NCBI RefSeq assembly: GCF_000725285.1
Contig: NZ_CP007161.1
Span: 310,001 to 374,000 of the forward strand
DNA from: Virgibacillus sp. SK37
Lineage (GTDB): Bacteria > Bacillota > Bacilli > Bacillales > Amphibacillaceae
Direction: 5' to 3'
DNA: 64,000 bases
Shown here: positions 9,469 to 16,733 of the stretch, in pieces
How positions within the stretch are numbered: the first letter of the stretch is position 1
How the letters are laid out: every line of letters starts with the position of its first letter
The notes under the pieces: model-generated
What the model saw: only the letters and a program-made list of their open reading frames with translations
What the model was told of the DNA's origin: nothing
Database searches by the model: none
Made by a program: the position numbers and the translations under genes

Positions 9469-9825
9469 TTGACGATTGAAATTGATAGATTTCGAAAGTT
9501 AAATCTATATAAACAGGCAATTAGATTTACACATCAGGTCTTAGATTGGACAAATGAGAATCTGGATGAAATTGGTCGGAAAGAATGCGTTTGGATTCGT
9601 AAGATGGCAATGGATATTCCCAGAAGTATAGCAAAAGCCGCTGCAGAAATTAATGTAAGAAACAAATATAAAAAGCTCAATCGTGGTAAAGAGGCTCTTC
9701 AAAAAGTAGTGCCAGTGTTGAAACACTATGGAATGGATGATAATGATCTTTCTGTTGAACTCCTGAAATTGTTTAATGGCTATTTCGGGCTACTGAACAG
9801 AAAGAAGAATGCTAACAGAGGATAA
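9469..9825 (+). CDS. Second, divergent four-helix-bundle protein
   Basis: 118 residues from TTG 9469, with a GGAGAGGAGG site inside the end of the previous gene. The same helical layout is visible (LNLYKQAIRFTHQVLDWT, then IRKMAMDIPRSIAKAAAE, then LNRGKEALQKVVPVLKHY), and the Ile-Pro-(x)2-Ile-Ala core matches the S23-type signature in weakened form. The pair is probably one transcript and may form a hetero-oligomer. Function unknown. A hairpin terminator overlaps its stop. Confidence 0.7.
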   Translation: MTIEIDRFRKLNLYKQAIRFTHQVLDWTNENLDEIGRKECVWIRKMAMDIPRSIAKAAAEINVRNKYKKLNRGKEALQKVVPVLKHYGMDDNDLSVELLKLFNGYFGLLNRKKNANRG

Positions 9826-9846
9826 AGGGAATTTCCTTTATCCTTC
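9822..9846 (+). terminator. Terminator after the four-helix-bundle pair
   Basis: GGATAAAGG and CCTTTATCC form a perfect 9-bp stem with a GAATTT loop, followed by TTCTGTTCTT. It overlaps the stop codon of the 9469 gene. Confidence 0.75.
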
Positions 9847-9990
9847 TGTTCTTATATCTAATGTTATGGAGATTGATGTAGAATAAACTTTAAAAGTTGT
9901 GTATGGTTTTATCTTGATGCTAAATTACTGTGTTTCTTGCTAATTTTAAGGGTAGTTATTATAATAAAGTTAAAGTGAAATATAAAAATT

Positions 9991-10069
9991 AAGTGCCATT
10001 GACTAAAGGATAACTAAGGTTAAAAAAAACCTTTGCATACCTTTGAATATAGTCAATGGCACTTTTTTG
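9991..10069 (+). promoter_or_regulatory. Long nested hairpin with T-run just before the 10088 gene
   Basis: A perfect 15-bp stem pairs 9991-10005 with 10050-10064 (AAGTGCCATTGACTA and its complement) and is followed by a run of T. The 44-base loop contains a second hairpin, AAGGTT and AACCTT around six A (10017-10034). The T-run ends only six bases before the AAGGAGG site (10075-10080) of the next gene. This is the shape of a terminator used as an attenuator for the downstream gene; it could also simply end upstream transcription. Confidence 0.65.
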
Positions 10070-10087
10070 CATTAAGGAGGAAATTTA

Positions 10088-11083
10088 ATGAGTGACAAAG
10101 TTCAGTTAATAGTAGATTACATTGATAAGCATTATCACGAAAATCTAACTAATGATAAAATTGAGGAACTAGTATCAGAGTCAATCGAGACTTTTGAGAA
10201 TAGGTTCCAAGCAAGGTCTGGCATGAGGTTTGTGGTTTATAAGCTACGTAGGCAGTTAACCTTGATCAAAGAAGAAAAAGTGAAATCTAATCTTTCAATA
10301 GATGATATGGATGTCTCCCCTTTTGAAAACCAGTTAATTTATTCCTTTTATTTTCAATGTGAATTTGCTATTTCTTTAGAGGCTGCAATTAAGCATGAGC
10401 ATCTTTCTCTTCAGCCAAAGTACGGGTCACTAGAGTGGAAAAAATATGATGTGGTGATATCCGATCTACTTAGAGAATATAAACCAAATGACGCATTAAG
10501 GTTCTTACTTTCTTTACCTCCTTGCTATTTGAATGCATCAGATCAACTTAGTTTTTATACTGAGGATAAACCTAGAATAGAAAATGAAAGATCTTATCCT
10601 AAATTTCCAGAAGTAGAGGATCCTATTGGGAAATTAAGAACAATGTATACTTTAGAAAATGATTTATTAATTAGGGATTCGAAAAAACGTTCAATTAGAT
10701 ATGCTATTGTCAACAGGAATTTAATTTATAAATTGATTCTCGAATATGAGGCGAAAATAGAGTATTCACCGTCGGATTTGAAAACCATAATGTCCTCTTT
10801 ACGTGAGAGAAAAGTACGATTTAACAAGGAGTTACCAGTGGTTAAAGAAAGTATAATTAGGGCTTTACATAGCCTGGATTTAGAAGATGACTTATGTGAT
10901 ACATTTGAAGAGCTACGACAACGGATTGGTTTGGACTATAGTAAACCAAAAAATGAAAGGAGGGAGGGGCAAGAGGGATACCCAAGAGACTATTTTTTTG
11001 AAAATCTGGAAATGGAAAAACTTATAAAAGAGTTAAATGAGTTGCTAATTCAAGGATTAGTGTATCTAAAGGGAATAGAATAA
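10088..11083 (+). CDS. Unknown protein with an AraC-type HTH at its N-terminus
   Basis: 331 residues. Residues 5-60 fit the second half of an AraC DNA-binding domain (VQLIVDYIDKHYHENLTNDKIEELV, then ETFENRFQARSGMRFVVYKLRRQL). The remaining 270 residues match nothing I know; they are charged and mostly helical. An N-terminal rather than C-terminal AraC HTH with a long unknown domain is unusual but exists in accessory regulators. The start is supported by AAGGAGG seven bases upstream. A large attenuator-like hairpin lies directly before that site. It stands alone, followed by the IS21 element. Confidence 0.6.
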   Translation: MSDKVQLIVDYIDKHYHENLTNDKIEELVSESIETFENRFQARSGMRFVVYKLRRQLTLIKEEKVKSNLSIDDMDVSPFENQLIYSFYFQCEFAISLEAAIKHEHLSLQPKYGSLEWKKYDVVISDLLREYKPNDALRFLLSLPPCYLNASDQLSFYTEDKPRIENERSYPKFPEVEDPIGKLRTMYTLENDLLIRDSKKRSIRYAIVNRNLIYKLILEYEAKIEYSPSDLKTIMSSLRERKVRFNKELPVVKESIIRALHSLDLEDDLCDTFEELRQRIGLDYSKPKNERREGQEGYPRDYFFENLEMEKLIKELNELLIQGLVYLKGIE

Positions 11084-11553
11084 AGTTGAAGAGGATTAAT
11101 GAATAATCACTGGGAGTTTATAGAAATCCCTCTTGGGTGGGAAAATACTTTATTAGTTTAGTGACTTGAGCATATACAAACATTTCTTGATGGCCTCCCT
11201 GCTTGTATTATATAATTAAAAGTTTTCTATTGAAAACTTTACAGAATCAGGATAAGGAGAGTTTATCTCTTTATCCTTTCTTTTTTGGATAAACAAATAT
11301 ATGTACTGAAGTACAATTTGACTTTAAAATTTGCTACAAATGTACCTTAAAAAGTTATGTATACAGATTAAGGTTGCTTATTTAGTTTTGAACAAGTGAG
11401 AGGAAGCATTCTTATGTTTATGAAAATCTTGTTCTATCTACATATGTATATGGTAACTTAAAAGTGAGCCACCATAGCAATTGAAAACTGAACCACTTTT
11501 GATCGAAAATAACCCTAATGACATATTAGGGGGAAACATCAGGAGTGATTTTA

Positions 11554-13098
11554 TTGAAAGAGAAACAGACGATTATAAAGTTATATTTGAAGGGCTTGAG
11601 CAAAAGAAAGATTGCCAAGGAGACAAAAAAATCCAGAAATACAGTTAATAAATACATAAAAGAATTTGAGAAAAGTAGAAATGAGGATGTTCGTAATCTA
11701 CCGATTACTGAAGATATTATAATGCCACCTACATATAAAAAAAGAATTGGTAGGAAAAGGGTATTAACTGATGAGATTAAAAACTTATTAAGGGGCTATA
11801 TTAAAGAAAATGAGTGGAAAAGAAACCACTATATGAGTAAACAGCAAATGAAGATGATAGATATGCATGAGAGCTTACTTGATGCCGGATATACTATAAG
11901 CTATTCCACTGTAAGGAATTTTGTAAATGAGGAAGCAGCAAAAACAAAGGAAGTTTTTATTAGAAGATATTGTGAACCGGGATATGAAGTTGAATTTGAT
12001 TGGGGGGAAGTGAAACTAGAGATAGATGGGAAGATTAGGAGTTATTCACTTGCGGTATTTACTTTAGCACATAGTAATTATCGTTTCGCAGGGCTTTATC
12101 AGTCCGAATCACAAGTTTGTGTATTAGATGTTCATACAAAATTTATCGAGCACGTTGGCTTTATCCCTTCGGTATTTACATATGACAATATGCGAACAGT
12201 TGTAAAATCATTTATTGGAACAGAAAAGACAATCACGGATAGTATGATCAATCTATCTAACTACTATCAATTTAAAATTCGTCTATGTGAGCCAAGAAAA
12301 GGTAATGAAAAAGGGCATGTAGAACGAAGTGTTGAGTTTATACGACGCAAAGCATTTTCATCACAATACTCTTTTACTGACATAAAAGAGGCTGAAGATC
12401 ATCTTTCGAGAACGTTAAAAAGACTAAATGAACGACATCACCACGAGCATAAAGAAAAGCACGTTAACTTAATGAAAAAAGAAAAGTCAGTCTCAAAATT
12501 AGCAGCAATGGCCCCATTTGACATAGCTGAATTGGTTGAATGTCGAGTGGATAAATATAGCACAATAGTTATCAAACAAAATCATTATTCTGTACCAGAA
12601 GGACATGTAGGAAAATATATCAAAGCAAAAGTAGGAGCTAGGAAAATTAAATTATTTATCGAAGGAGAACTAGTGGCAGAACATCCACGAAACTGGGGAT
12701 TACATCAATGGGAAATGAATATCTACCATTATTTAAAAACATTCCAAAAGAAAAAAGGTGCCATAACTCAAAGTCAAAGTTTTAAGCAGGCACCAACACA
12801 AATTAAAAAATTATACAACAATCATTATATAGGAAAAGAAAAAGAATTCATAGAGTTACTCCTCTATATCAAAGAAAACAATAACTTAGATAGGGTCATG
12901 AAGGCTGTAGAAGAATTGAATTCTATTCGATTAGGATACGTAAATACGGAAAGAATTTTATTCATCTGCGAGCAATCTACTCCTGAAGGAGTAAGAAGAT
13001 ATAACCCTGATGAAACAATGAATCAATCAGAAAGCAACATGAGAGCTTATGCGAATATGTTTAATCAAATCGATGAAGGAGTAACTAATTATGGATAA
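11554..13098 (+). CDS. istA: IS21-family transposase IstA
   Basis: DDE transposase that, with IstB, performs cut-and-paste movement of the element. An N-terminal HTH (GLSKRKIAKETKKSRNTVNKYI) is followed by the RNase H-like core with catalytic residues in FDWGE (about Asp149), TYDNM (about Asp211) and KGHVERS (about Glu257), and a C-terminal beta-barrel region (VIKQNHYSVPEGHVGKYIKA). The start is taken as TTG 11554, eight bases after AGGAG; a GTG at 11545 overlaps that site. The length of about 514 residues is normal. Its end overlaps istB by 8 bases, the usual coupling in this family. Confidence 0.95.
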   Translation: MKEKQTIIKLYLKGLSKRKIAKETKKSRNTVNKYIKEFEKSRNEDVRNLPITEDIIMPPTYKKRIGRKRVLTDEIKNLLRGYIKENEWKRNHYMSKQQMKMIDMHESLLDAGYTISYSTVRNFVNEEAAKTKEVFIRRYCEPGYEVEFDWGEVKLEIDGKIRSYSLAVFTLAHSNYRFAGLYQSESQVCVLDVHTKFIEHVGFIPSVFTYDNMRTVVKSFIGTEKTITDSMINLSNYYQFKIRLCEPRKGNEKGHVERSVEFIRRKAFSSQYSFTDIKEAEDHLSRTLKRLNERHHHEHKEKHVNLMKKEKSVSKLAAMAPFDIAELVECRVDKYSTIVIKQNHYSVPEGHVGKYIKAKVGARKIKLFIEGELVAEHPRNWGLHQWEMNIYHYLKTFQKKKGAITQSQSFKQAPTQIKKLYNNHYIGKEKEFIELLLYIKENNNLDRVMKAVEELNSIRLGYVNTERILFICEQSTPEGVRRYNPDETMNQSESNMRAYANMFNQIDEGVTNYG

Positions 13099-13858
13099 AA
13101 AGCAGCAAATAATTGAGATTTGTAAAGAACTACGTTTACCGAGCATTCGAAAAATGGTTCAGGATGAAATAGATTTTAAAGATCCTAAACAAGCCTATGA
13201 GGTTTTATTACAGGTTCTTTTACAGGAGAAAAGTGATCGATTAGTACGTGCAAAACAAAATAGAATCAGAGCAGCTAATTTCCCACAGAAAAAGCTGTTA
13301 GAGGAATTGGTGGTAGATGCTTTACCAGATCAAGCTAAGCAAAAATTACCACTTCTAAAATCATTGGATTTTATTAATGAGGGCCAAAATGTCATTCTTA
13401 CTGGATCACCAGGGACGGGAAAATCGCATATTGCTTTAGGGCTAGGTATGGAAGCGTGTTTGGCCGGATATAGGGTATTTTTTGCGACAGTACCATCATT
13501 AATTAACCAACTTAAAGAACATCGTTCTGAGAGAACACTTCGATCATTTGAATTAAAATTTGAAAAATATGACTTGGTTATTCTCGATGAATTAGGCTAT
13601 ATCTCATTTGATAAAGAAGGTGCAGAATTATTATTTTCTCACCTATCATTACGTGCTGGAAGGAAATCAACGATTATTACAAGCAACCTGTCATTTTTAA
13701 AATGGCAGGAGATTTTCTATGATCCAGTATTAACTGCAGCATTAACAGATCGTTTAACACACAAATCGCATGTATTAAATATGAATGGCCCTTCTTTCAG
13801 AATGAAAGAGACCGAGGAATGGATAAAAATAAGTTCTGATAAAGTGGCTCAAAATTAA
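13091..13858 (+). CDS. istB: IS21-family helper ATPase IstB
   Basis: AAA+ ATPase that selects and remodels target DNA for IstA. Walker A GSPGTGKS is at residues 105-112, Walker B LVILDELGY near 157 and a sensor-1-like ITSNLS near 200. The 255-residue length is normal. The start ATG overlaps the istA stop. The stop lies 36 bases inside the right tip of the element. Confidence 0.95.
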   Translation: MDKKQQIIEICKELRLPSIRKMVQDEIDFKDPKQAYEVLLQVLLQEKSDRLVRAKQNRIRAANFPQKKLLEELVVDALPDQAKQKLPLLKSLDFINEGQNVILTGSPGTGKSHIALGLGMEACLAGYRVFFATVPSLINQLKEHRSERTLRSFELKFEKYDLVILDELGYISFDKEGAELLFSHLSLRAGRKSTIITSNLSFLKWQEIFYDPVLTAALTDRLTHKSHVLNMNGPSFRMKETEEWIKISSDKVAQN

Positions 13859-13958
13859 ATTGCGAAATGGCTCACTTTTCAGTTGCGAAATACATACATA
13901 ACTTAGAGAAGTTATTAATGGAATATGTGCAAGGTATTTTTGCAAGTAAAGTATAAAA

Positions 13959-13992
13959 GAGGCAGGTGTATTTGATATAGCTACCTCTTAAA
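13959..13992. terminator. Weak hairpin between IS21 and the minus-strand gene
   Basis: AAGAGGCAGGT and AGCTACCTCTT can pair with a mismatch; A/T tracts flank both sides. It lies just beyond the 3' end of the minus-strand gene at 14016 and may end its transcript. Confidence 0.4.
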
Positions 13993-14015
13993 AAAACTAC
14001 ATACATTCGTCTTGT

Positions 14016-14714
14016 TTAAGAATTTCCTAATGGAAATTGGCTCCTTAGTTTATTCATGTGCTCTTGAACGGATGAAATTACACCGAGCGGTTGTTTGTTT
14101 ATATCTACTTTGACATAAGCATTGTTACTTCTATCGACATAAGAAGGAGTGTTCCTATTATTATTTATCTGTATTTGATAAAAACGATTATAGTCTCTAA
14201 TAAATCTAATTCGTTCAGGATTCCGGTATATCTCCTCATATACATAAACAACGGGTTCAATATTTAGATCATTGTATCTAGCCATCCTAAAAAGTTGACC
14301 ATCAAAAAAGATAAAATGAATATAGTTCCTTACTTCGATTGGAAGAGTGTCATAAGCAATTAAAGAATCAAAATTTATATTGAAAACGTTGTCCTTCGAT
14401 GTCTTTAGTTCTATTAAATGCCAGATGCCATTAAGATCGACTATAACATCTCCTACCTTACGAATAAAGTTTTCATTATGGATCTGAAGTGTAAACTTTT
14501 GAATTAATGTGCTATAAAAAGTATTGCGGTTAATTGCAACATTCCATATTTCATCAAGCTCTTCATTAATATCAGTTGGCTGATTTCTTAATAAGTCTCT
14601 TAAAGAGGACATTTCTGAGTCCACAGGATAAAGCGGTGCTTTAAAAAAATGGTAATTGTTATTGATTAGGTATTGTAAGACGTTATCATGATAAATGGAT
14701 CGCTCAAAGCTCAT
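14016..14714 (-). CDS. Unknown protein with a PD-(D/E)xK nuclease-like core
   Basis: 232 residues, soluble. The centre holds G-D-V-I-V-D, then 8 residues, then E-L-K-T-S-K (about residues 88-106), the D...ExK arrangement of PD-(D/E)xK nucleases, with the predicted beta strands round it (KVGDVIVDLNGIWHLIELK). The ends match nothing I recognise. The ATG start has an AGGGGG site upstream. It stands alone between the IS21 element and the Tn7-like module. A restriction or repair nuclease role is plausible in this defence-rich stretch; the assignment rests on one motif. Confidence 0.5.
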   Translation of the reverse strand: MSFERSIYHDNVLQYLINNNYHFFKAPLYPVDSEMSSLRDLLRNQPTDINEELDEIWNVAINRNTFYSTLIQKFTLQIHNENFIRKVGDVIVDLNGIWHLIELKTSKDNVFNINFDSLIAYDTLPIEVRNYIHFIFFDGQLFRMARYNDLNIEPVVYVYEEIYRNPERIRFIRDYNRFYQIQINNNRNTPSYVDRSNNAYVKVDINKQPLGVISSVQEHMNKLRSQFPLGNS

Positions 14715-15022
14715 AAGTACAACCCCCTATTTTTTATAATTCTATTTTACTATAAATACTAGAACTATTTTTTTAATCTTGTACCCTTACAAAGAGGAAA
14801 AAAATAGTTAGAACTCCCGACAGTACTGGCTTAGAAACAGTTATCTATAATTGCATAAACTAAGTGATATAAATTAAAACAATGCAGAAAATCATGGTAT
14901 GATGGTCAATCTGAATAAATTCTGATTCAGGCACCTACACCATGAAAACCACCAATAGCCAGCACTAAAATCCTAAAATAAAAGTTGGCGATTTATTTTT
15001 TATAAATATCTTTAACAAAGAC

Positions 15023-15106
15023 TGTGATATTGGTGTCACAAAAGCATACTTTTTGGGAATGTATAAAAAAGTGTTCCAAAACATTGTGATGTTACTTTTG
15101 GAATGT
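15023..15106. promoter_or_regulatory. Candidate res (resolution) site upstream of the resolvase
   Basis: Three copies of a half-site lie within 55 bases: TTTTGGGAATG (15051-15061), TTCCAAAA (inverted, 15074-15081) and TTTTGGAATG (15096-15105). The first two and the last two form dyads (TTCCAAAA/TTTTGGAA is a perfect 8-bp repeat with 14 bases between). A further small dyad, TGTGA...TCACA, is at 15023-15040. Arrays of imperfect dyads just upstream of a serine resolvase gene are the usual design of res sites, where they also repress the gene. Confidence 0.55.
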
Positions 15107-15183
15107 TTCAAGGCCTTCACAGACCTTTAGGGACCATTTATAATAGTAATATACAAACATACATTCTGCAGGAGGAGATTGAA

Positions 15184-15795
15184 ATAAAAATAGGTTATTG
15201 TAGGATTTCTCACAAAACGCAAAATGAATCACGACAGATAAAAGCCTTAGAAGAACAAAATGTAGAAAAGATCTTTCTGGATAAATTAAGTGGGAAGGAT
15301 AAGAATCGACCACAGTTACAAGAAATGCTAAGTTTTATTCGAGAAGGAGATACTTTAATTATTGAGTCCATTTCAAGATTAGCCCGTAACACAAAGGATT
15401 TTCTGGAGATTGTTTATGACTTAACCGAAAGAGGAATCGAGGTTGTTAGTTTAAAGGAAAACATTGACACTTCTACTCCCCAGGGCAAATTCATTTGTAC
15501 CATATTCGGAGCTTTATATGAACTTGAAAGAGATAGTATTAAGCAACGCCAATTAGAAGGGATTGCAATTGCTAAAGAAAAGGGGGTTACATTTGGAAGA
15601 CCGGTAATTCAAATAGATGAAAATTTTATGCGAGAGTACAAACGATGGAAAGAAGGTAAACAAACTGCAGTTTCAACTTACAAAAAGTTAGATATTAGTC
15701 GTACATCTTTTTATCGTAAAGTAAAACAGATAGAAGGGAGCCAAAATATGAATCAAGAACAACTTAATAGTAAAGAAATTACCACAATTTCTTAG
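15184..15795 (+). CDS. Serine resolvase/invertase-family recombinase
   Basis: Small serine recombinase of about 203 residues. The N-terminal motif KIGYCRIS carries the catalytic Ser (about residue 9); ESISRLARNTKDF, the E-helix region (GALYELERDSIKQRQLEGI) and a C-terminal HTH (SRTSFYRKVKQI) follow. Family members begin M-K-I-G-Y, which here puts the start at ATA 15184, eight bases after GGAGG (15171-15175); no ATG/GTG/TTG is in frame there, and the next upstream one is ATG 15103, which would add 27 unrelated residues and overlap the res-like repeats. Position before tnsA and the upstream dyads suggest that it resolves cointegrates of the Tn7-like element. Confidence 0.85.
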   Translation: MKIGYCRISHKTQNESRQIKALEEQNVEKIFLDKLSGKDKNRPQLQEMLSFIREGDTLIIESISRLARNTKDFLEIVYDLTERGIEVVSLKENIDTSTPQGKFICTIFGALYELERDSIKQRQLEGIAIAKEKGVTFGRPVIQIDENFMREYKRWKEGKQTAVSTYKKLDISRTSFYRKVKQIEGSQNMNQEQLNSKEITTIS

Positions 15796-15887
15796 TCGTT
15801 ACTGTAAAAAAAACAAGGGTTTTTGACTGCAGGAAATGACTTGGAGATTGTGGTTTTTGTTTCCCTTGTCGTATGGGGTGAAAACAA

Positions 15888-16733
15888 TTGATTAGAGAGT
15901 GGAATGAATCAACAATCAATAGATTCCTTAAAGAAAAACGTGGGCAGGGAACTGGAAAAGACTATAAGCCTTGGTTGCTTGTTCAAGATATTTCAAGTAG
16001 AGCTAGATCTACTCGTATATTTGGTAATACTACGCAAAGAGTTCATCAACTTCTGAGTGACTTACAGCTTTATTATTTCAATTTCTTAGAATTTGATGAG
16101 GAAGTTATCGACATACGTGAACAATATCCTTCACTAGATTTTCATGATTTGAATATATCAGTGGATGAGAATCTAGCAAAGAAACTGTTTGATTCGAATA
16201 CTAAAGTACCGCATATTTTCACGGTTTCATTCTTGATAACAAGAAAAGGCGATGATGGAAAGCCATTTAATCAAGTAAGAATAATTAAACAATCGCAAGA
16301 ATTGGAGAAAAAGGCTACCATCCAAAGGATAGAATTGCAAAGGCGGTATTTTGATAAGAAAGGGATTGAGTTTGGCATCGTAACAGAAAAAGAAATCAAC
16401 AAGCAGTTAGCCAGAAATATTGGTTGGGCATTGAATGCGTATGATATTCAGGATTACCCGGGCCTAATTTCTAATTTGGAACTTATAAAATTAGATATGT
16501 TGGAGTATTTGTCGGATCCTTCCGATACCTTTCAGAGAATCTTTAGTAGATTAGAAAAGACATTTCAATTAGATGAAGGCTTGGGATTGATTCTATTTAA
16601 ACATTTGATTGCTACTAAGGAAGTAAAAATGGATCTGAATAAGAAAATTTATTTAACAAATAAATTAGCTGACTACCAGGTGGAAATTTCGGAAAAACAG
16701 AGTGGTGAAGAAAAATATGCAATTGGTAATTAA
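15888..16733 (+). CDS. tnsA: TnsA-like protein with altered catalytic residues
   Basis: Homologue of the Tn7 endonuclease TnsA, which cuts the 5' ends of the transposon while TnsB cuts the 3' ends. Similarity is clear: GRGQG..GKDYKPWL..QD (18-34), RVHQLLSDL (51-59), EEVIDIREQYP (71-81) and, in the C-terminal domain, QRRYFDKKGI and TEKEINKQLARNIGW. Against E. coli Tn7 TnsA as I remember it, Glu63 (SDLE) is Gln60 here (SDLQ) and Asp114 (STDFLV) is Ser114 (TVSFLI), while Lys132 is kept (Lys134). Nuclease activity is therefore probably lost, leaving a structural or TnsC-contact role. TTG start with GGGGTG upstream; the 281-residue length is normal; tnsB overlaps its end. Confidence 0.88.
   Translation: MIREWNESTINRFLKEKRGQGTGKDYKPWLLVQDISSRARSTRIFGNTTQRVHQLLSDLQLYYFNFLEFDEEVIDIREQYPSLDFHDLNISVDENLAKKLFDSNTKVPHIFTVSFLITRKGDDGKPFNQVRIIKQSQELEKKATIQRIELQRRYFDKKGIEFGIVTEKEINKQLARNIGWALNAYDIQDYPGLISNLELIKLDMLEYLSDPSDTFQRIFSRLEKTFQLDEGLGLILFKHLIATKEVKMDLNKKIYLTNKLADYQVEISEKQSGEEKYAIGN

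Larger units (their letters stand above)
11445..13894 (+). mobile_element. Complete IS21-family insertion sequence (2450 bp)
   Basis: It contains overlapping istA and istB. The tips match as inverted repeats: the left begins TGTATATGGTAACTTAAAAG, and the right end read inward begins TGTATTTCGCAACTGAAAAG; the match continues as GTGAGCCA and then, after a GCAATT, as TGARCCACTTT. Internal repeats of this kind are typical of multiple IS21 transposase-binding sites. Both genes are intact, so the element may be active. Joining the flanks restores a short frame (ATG 11414 to a TAA just past the right end, about 28 codons, MFMKILFYLH...), too short to be sure that a gene was broken. Confidence 0.92.
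11439..13900. repeat. Target site duplication TACATA flanking the IS21 element
   Basis: The bases immediately outside the two inferred tips are both TACATA (11439-11444 and 13895-13900). IS21-family transposases make 4-8 bp duplications, so this 6-bp repeat confirms the element borders and suggests a fairly recent single insertion. Confidence 0.8.

Noticed and set aside
9059-9825. Diversity-generating retroelement (Avd-like genes)
   Set aside because: The fold matches Avd/S23, but there is no reverse transcriptase and I saw no template/variable repeat pair.
11445-13894. IS21 being part of the Tn7-like module
   Set aside because: It has its own tips and a perfect 6-bp duplication and is separated from the module by the minus-strand 14016 gene.
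14780-14800. TGTACC at 14780 as the left tip of the Tn7-like element
   Set aside because: It matches the first six bases of the tip at 27380, but no copies of the 18-bp repeat follow it, and the 5-bp flanks (AATCT and TAACT) differ. The left end remains unlocated.
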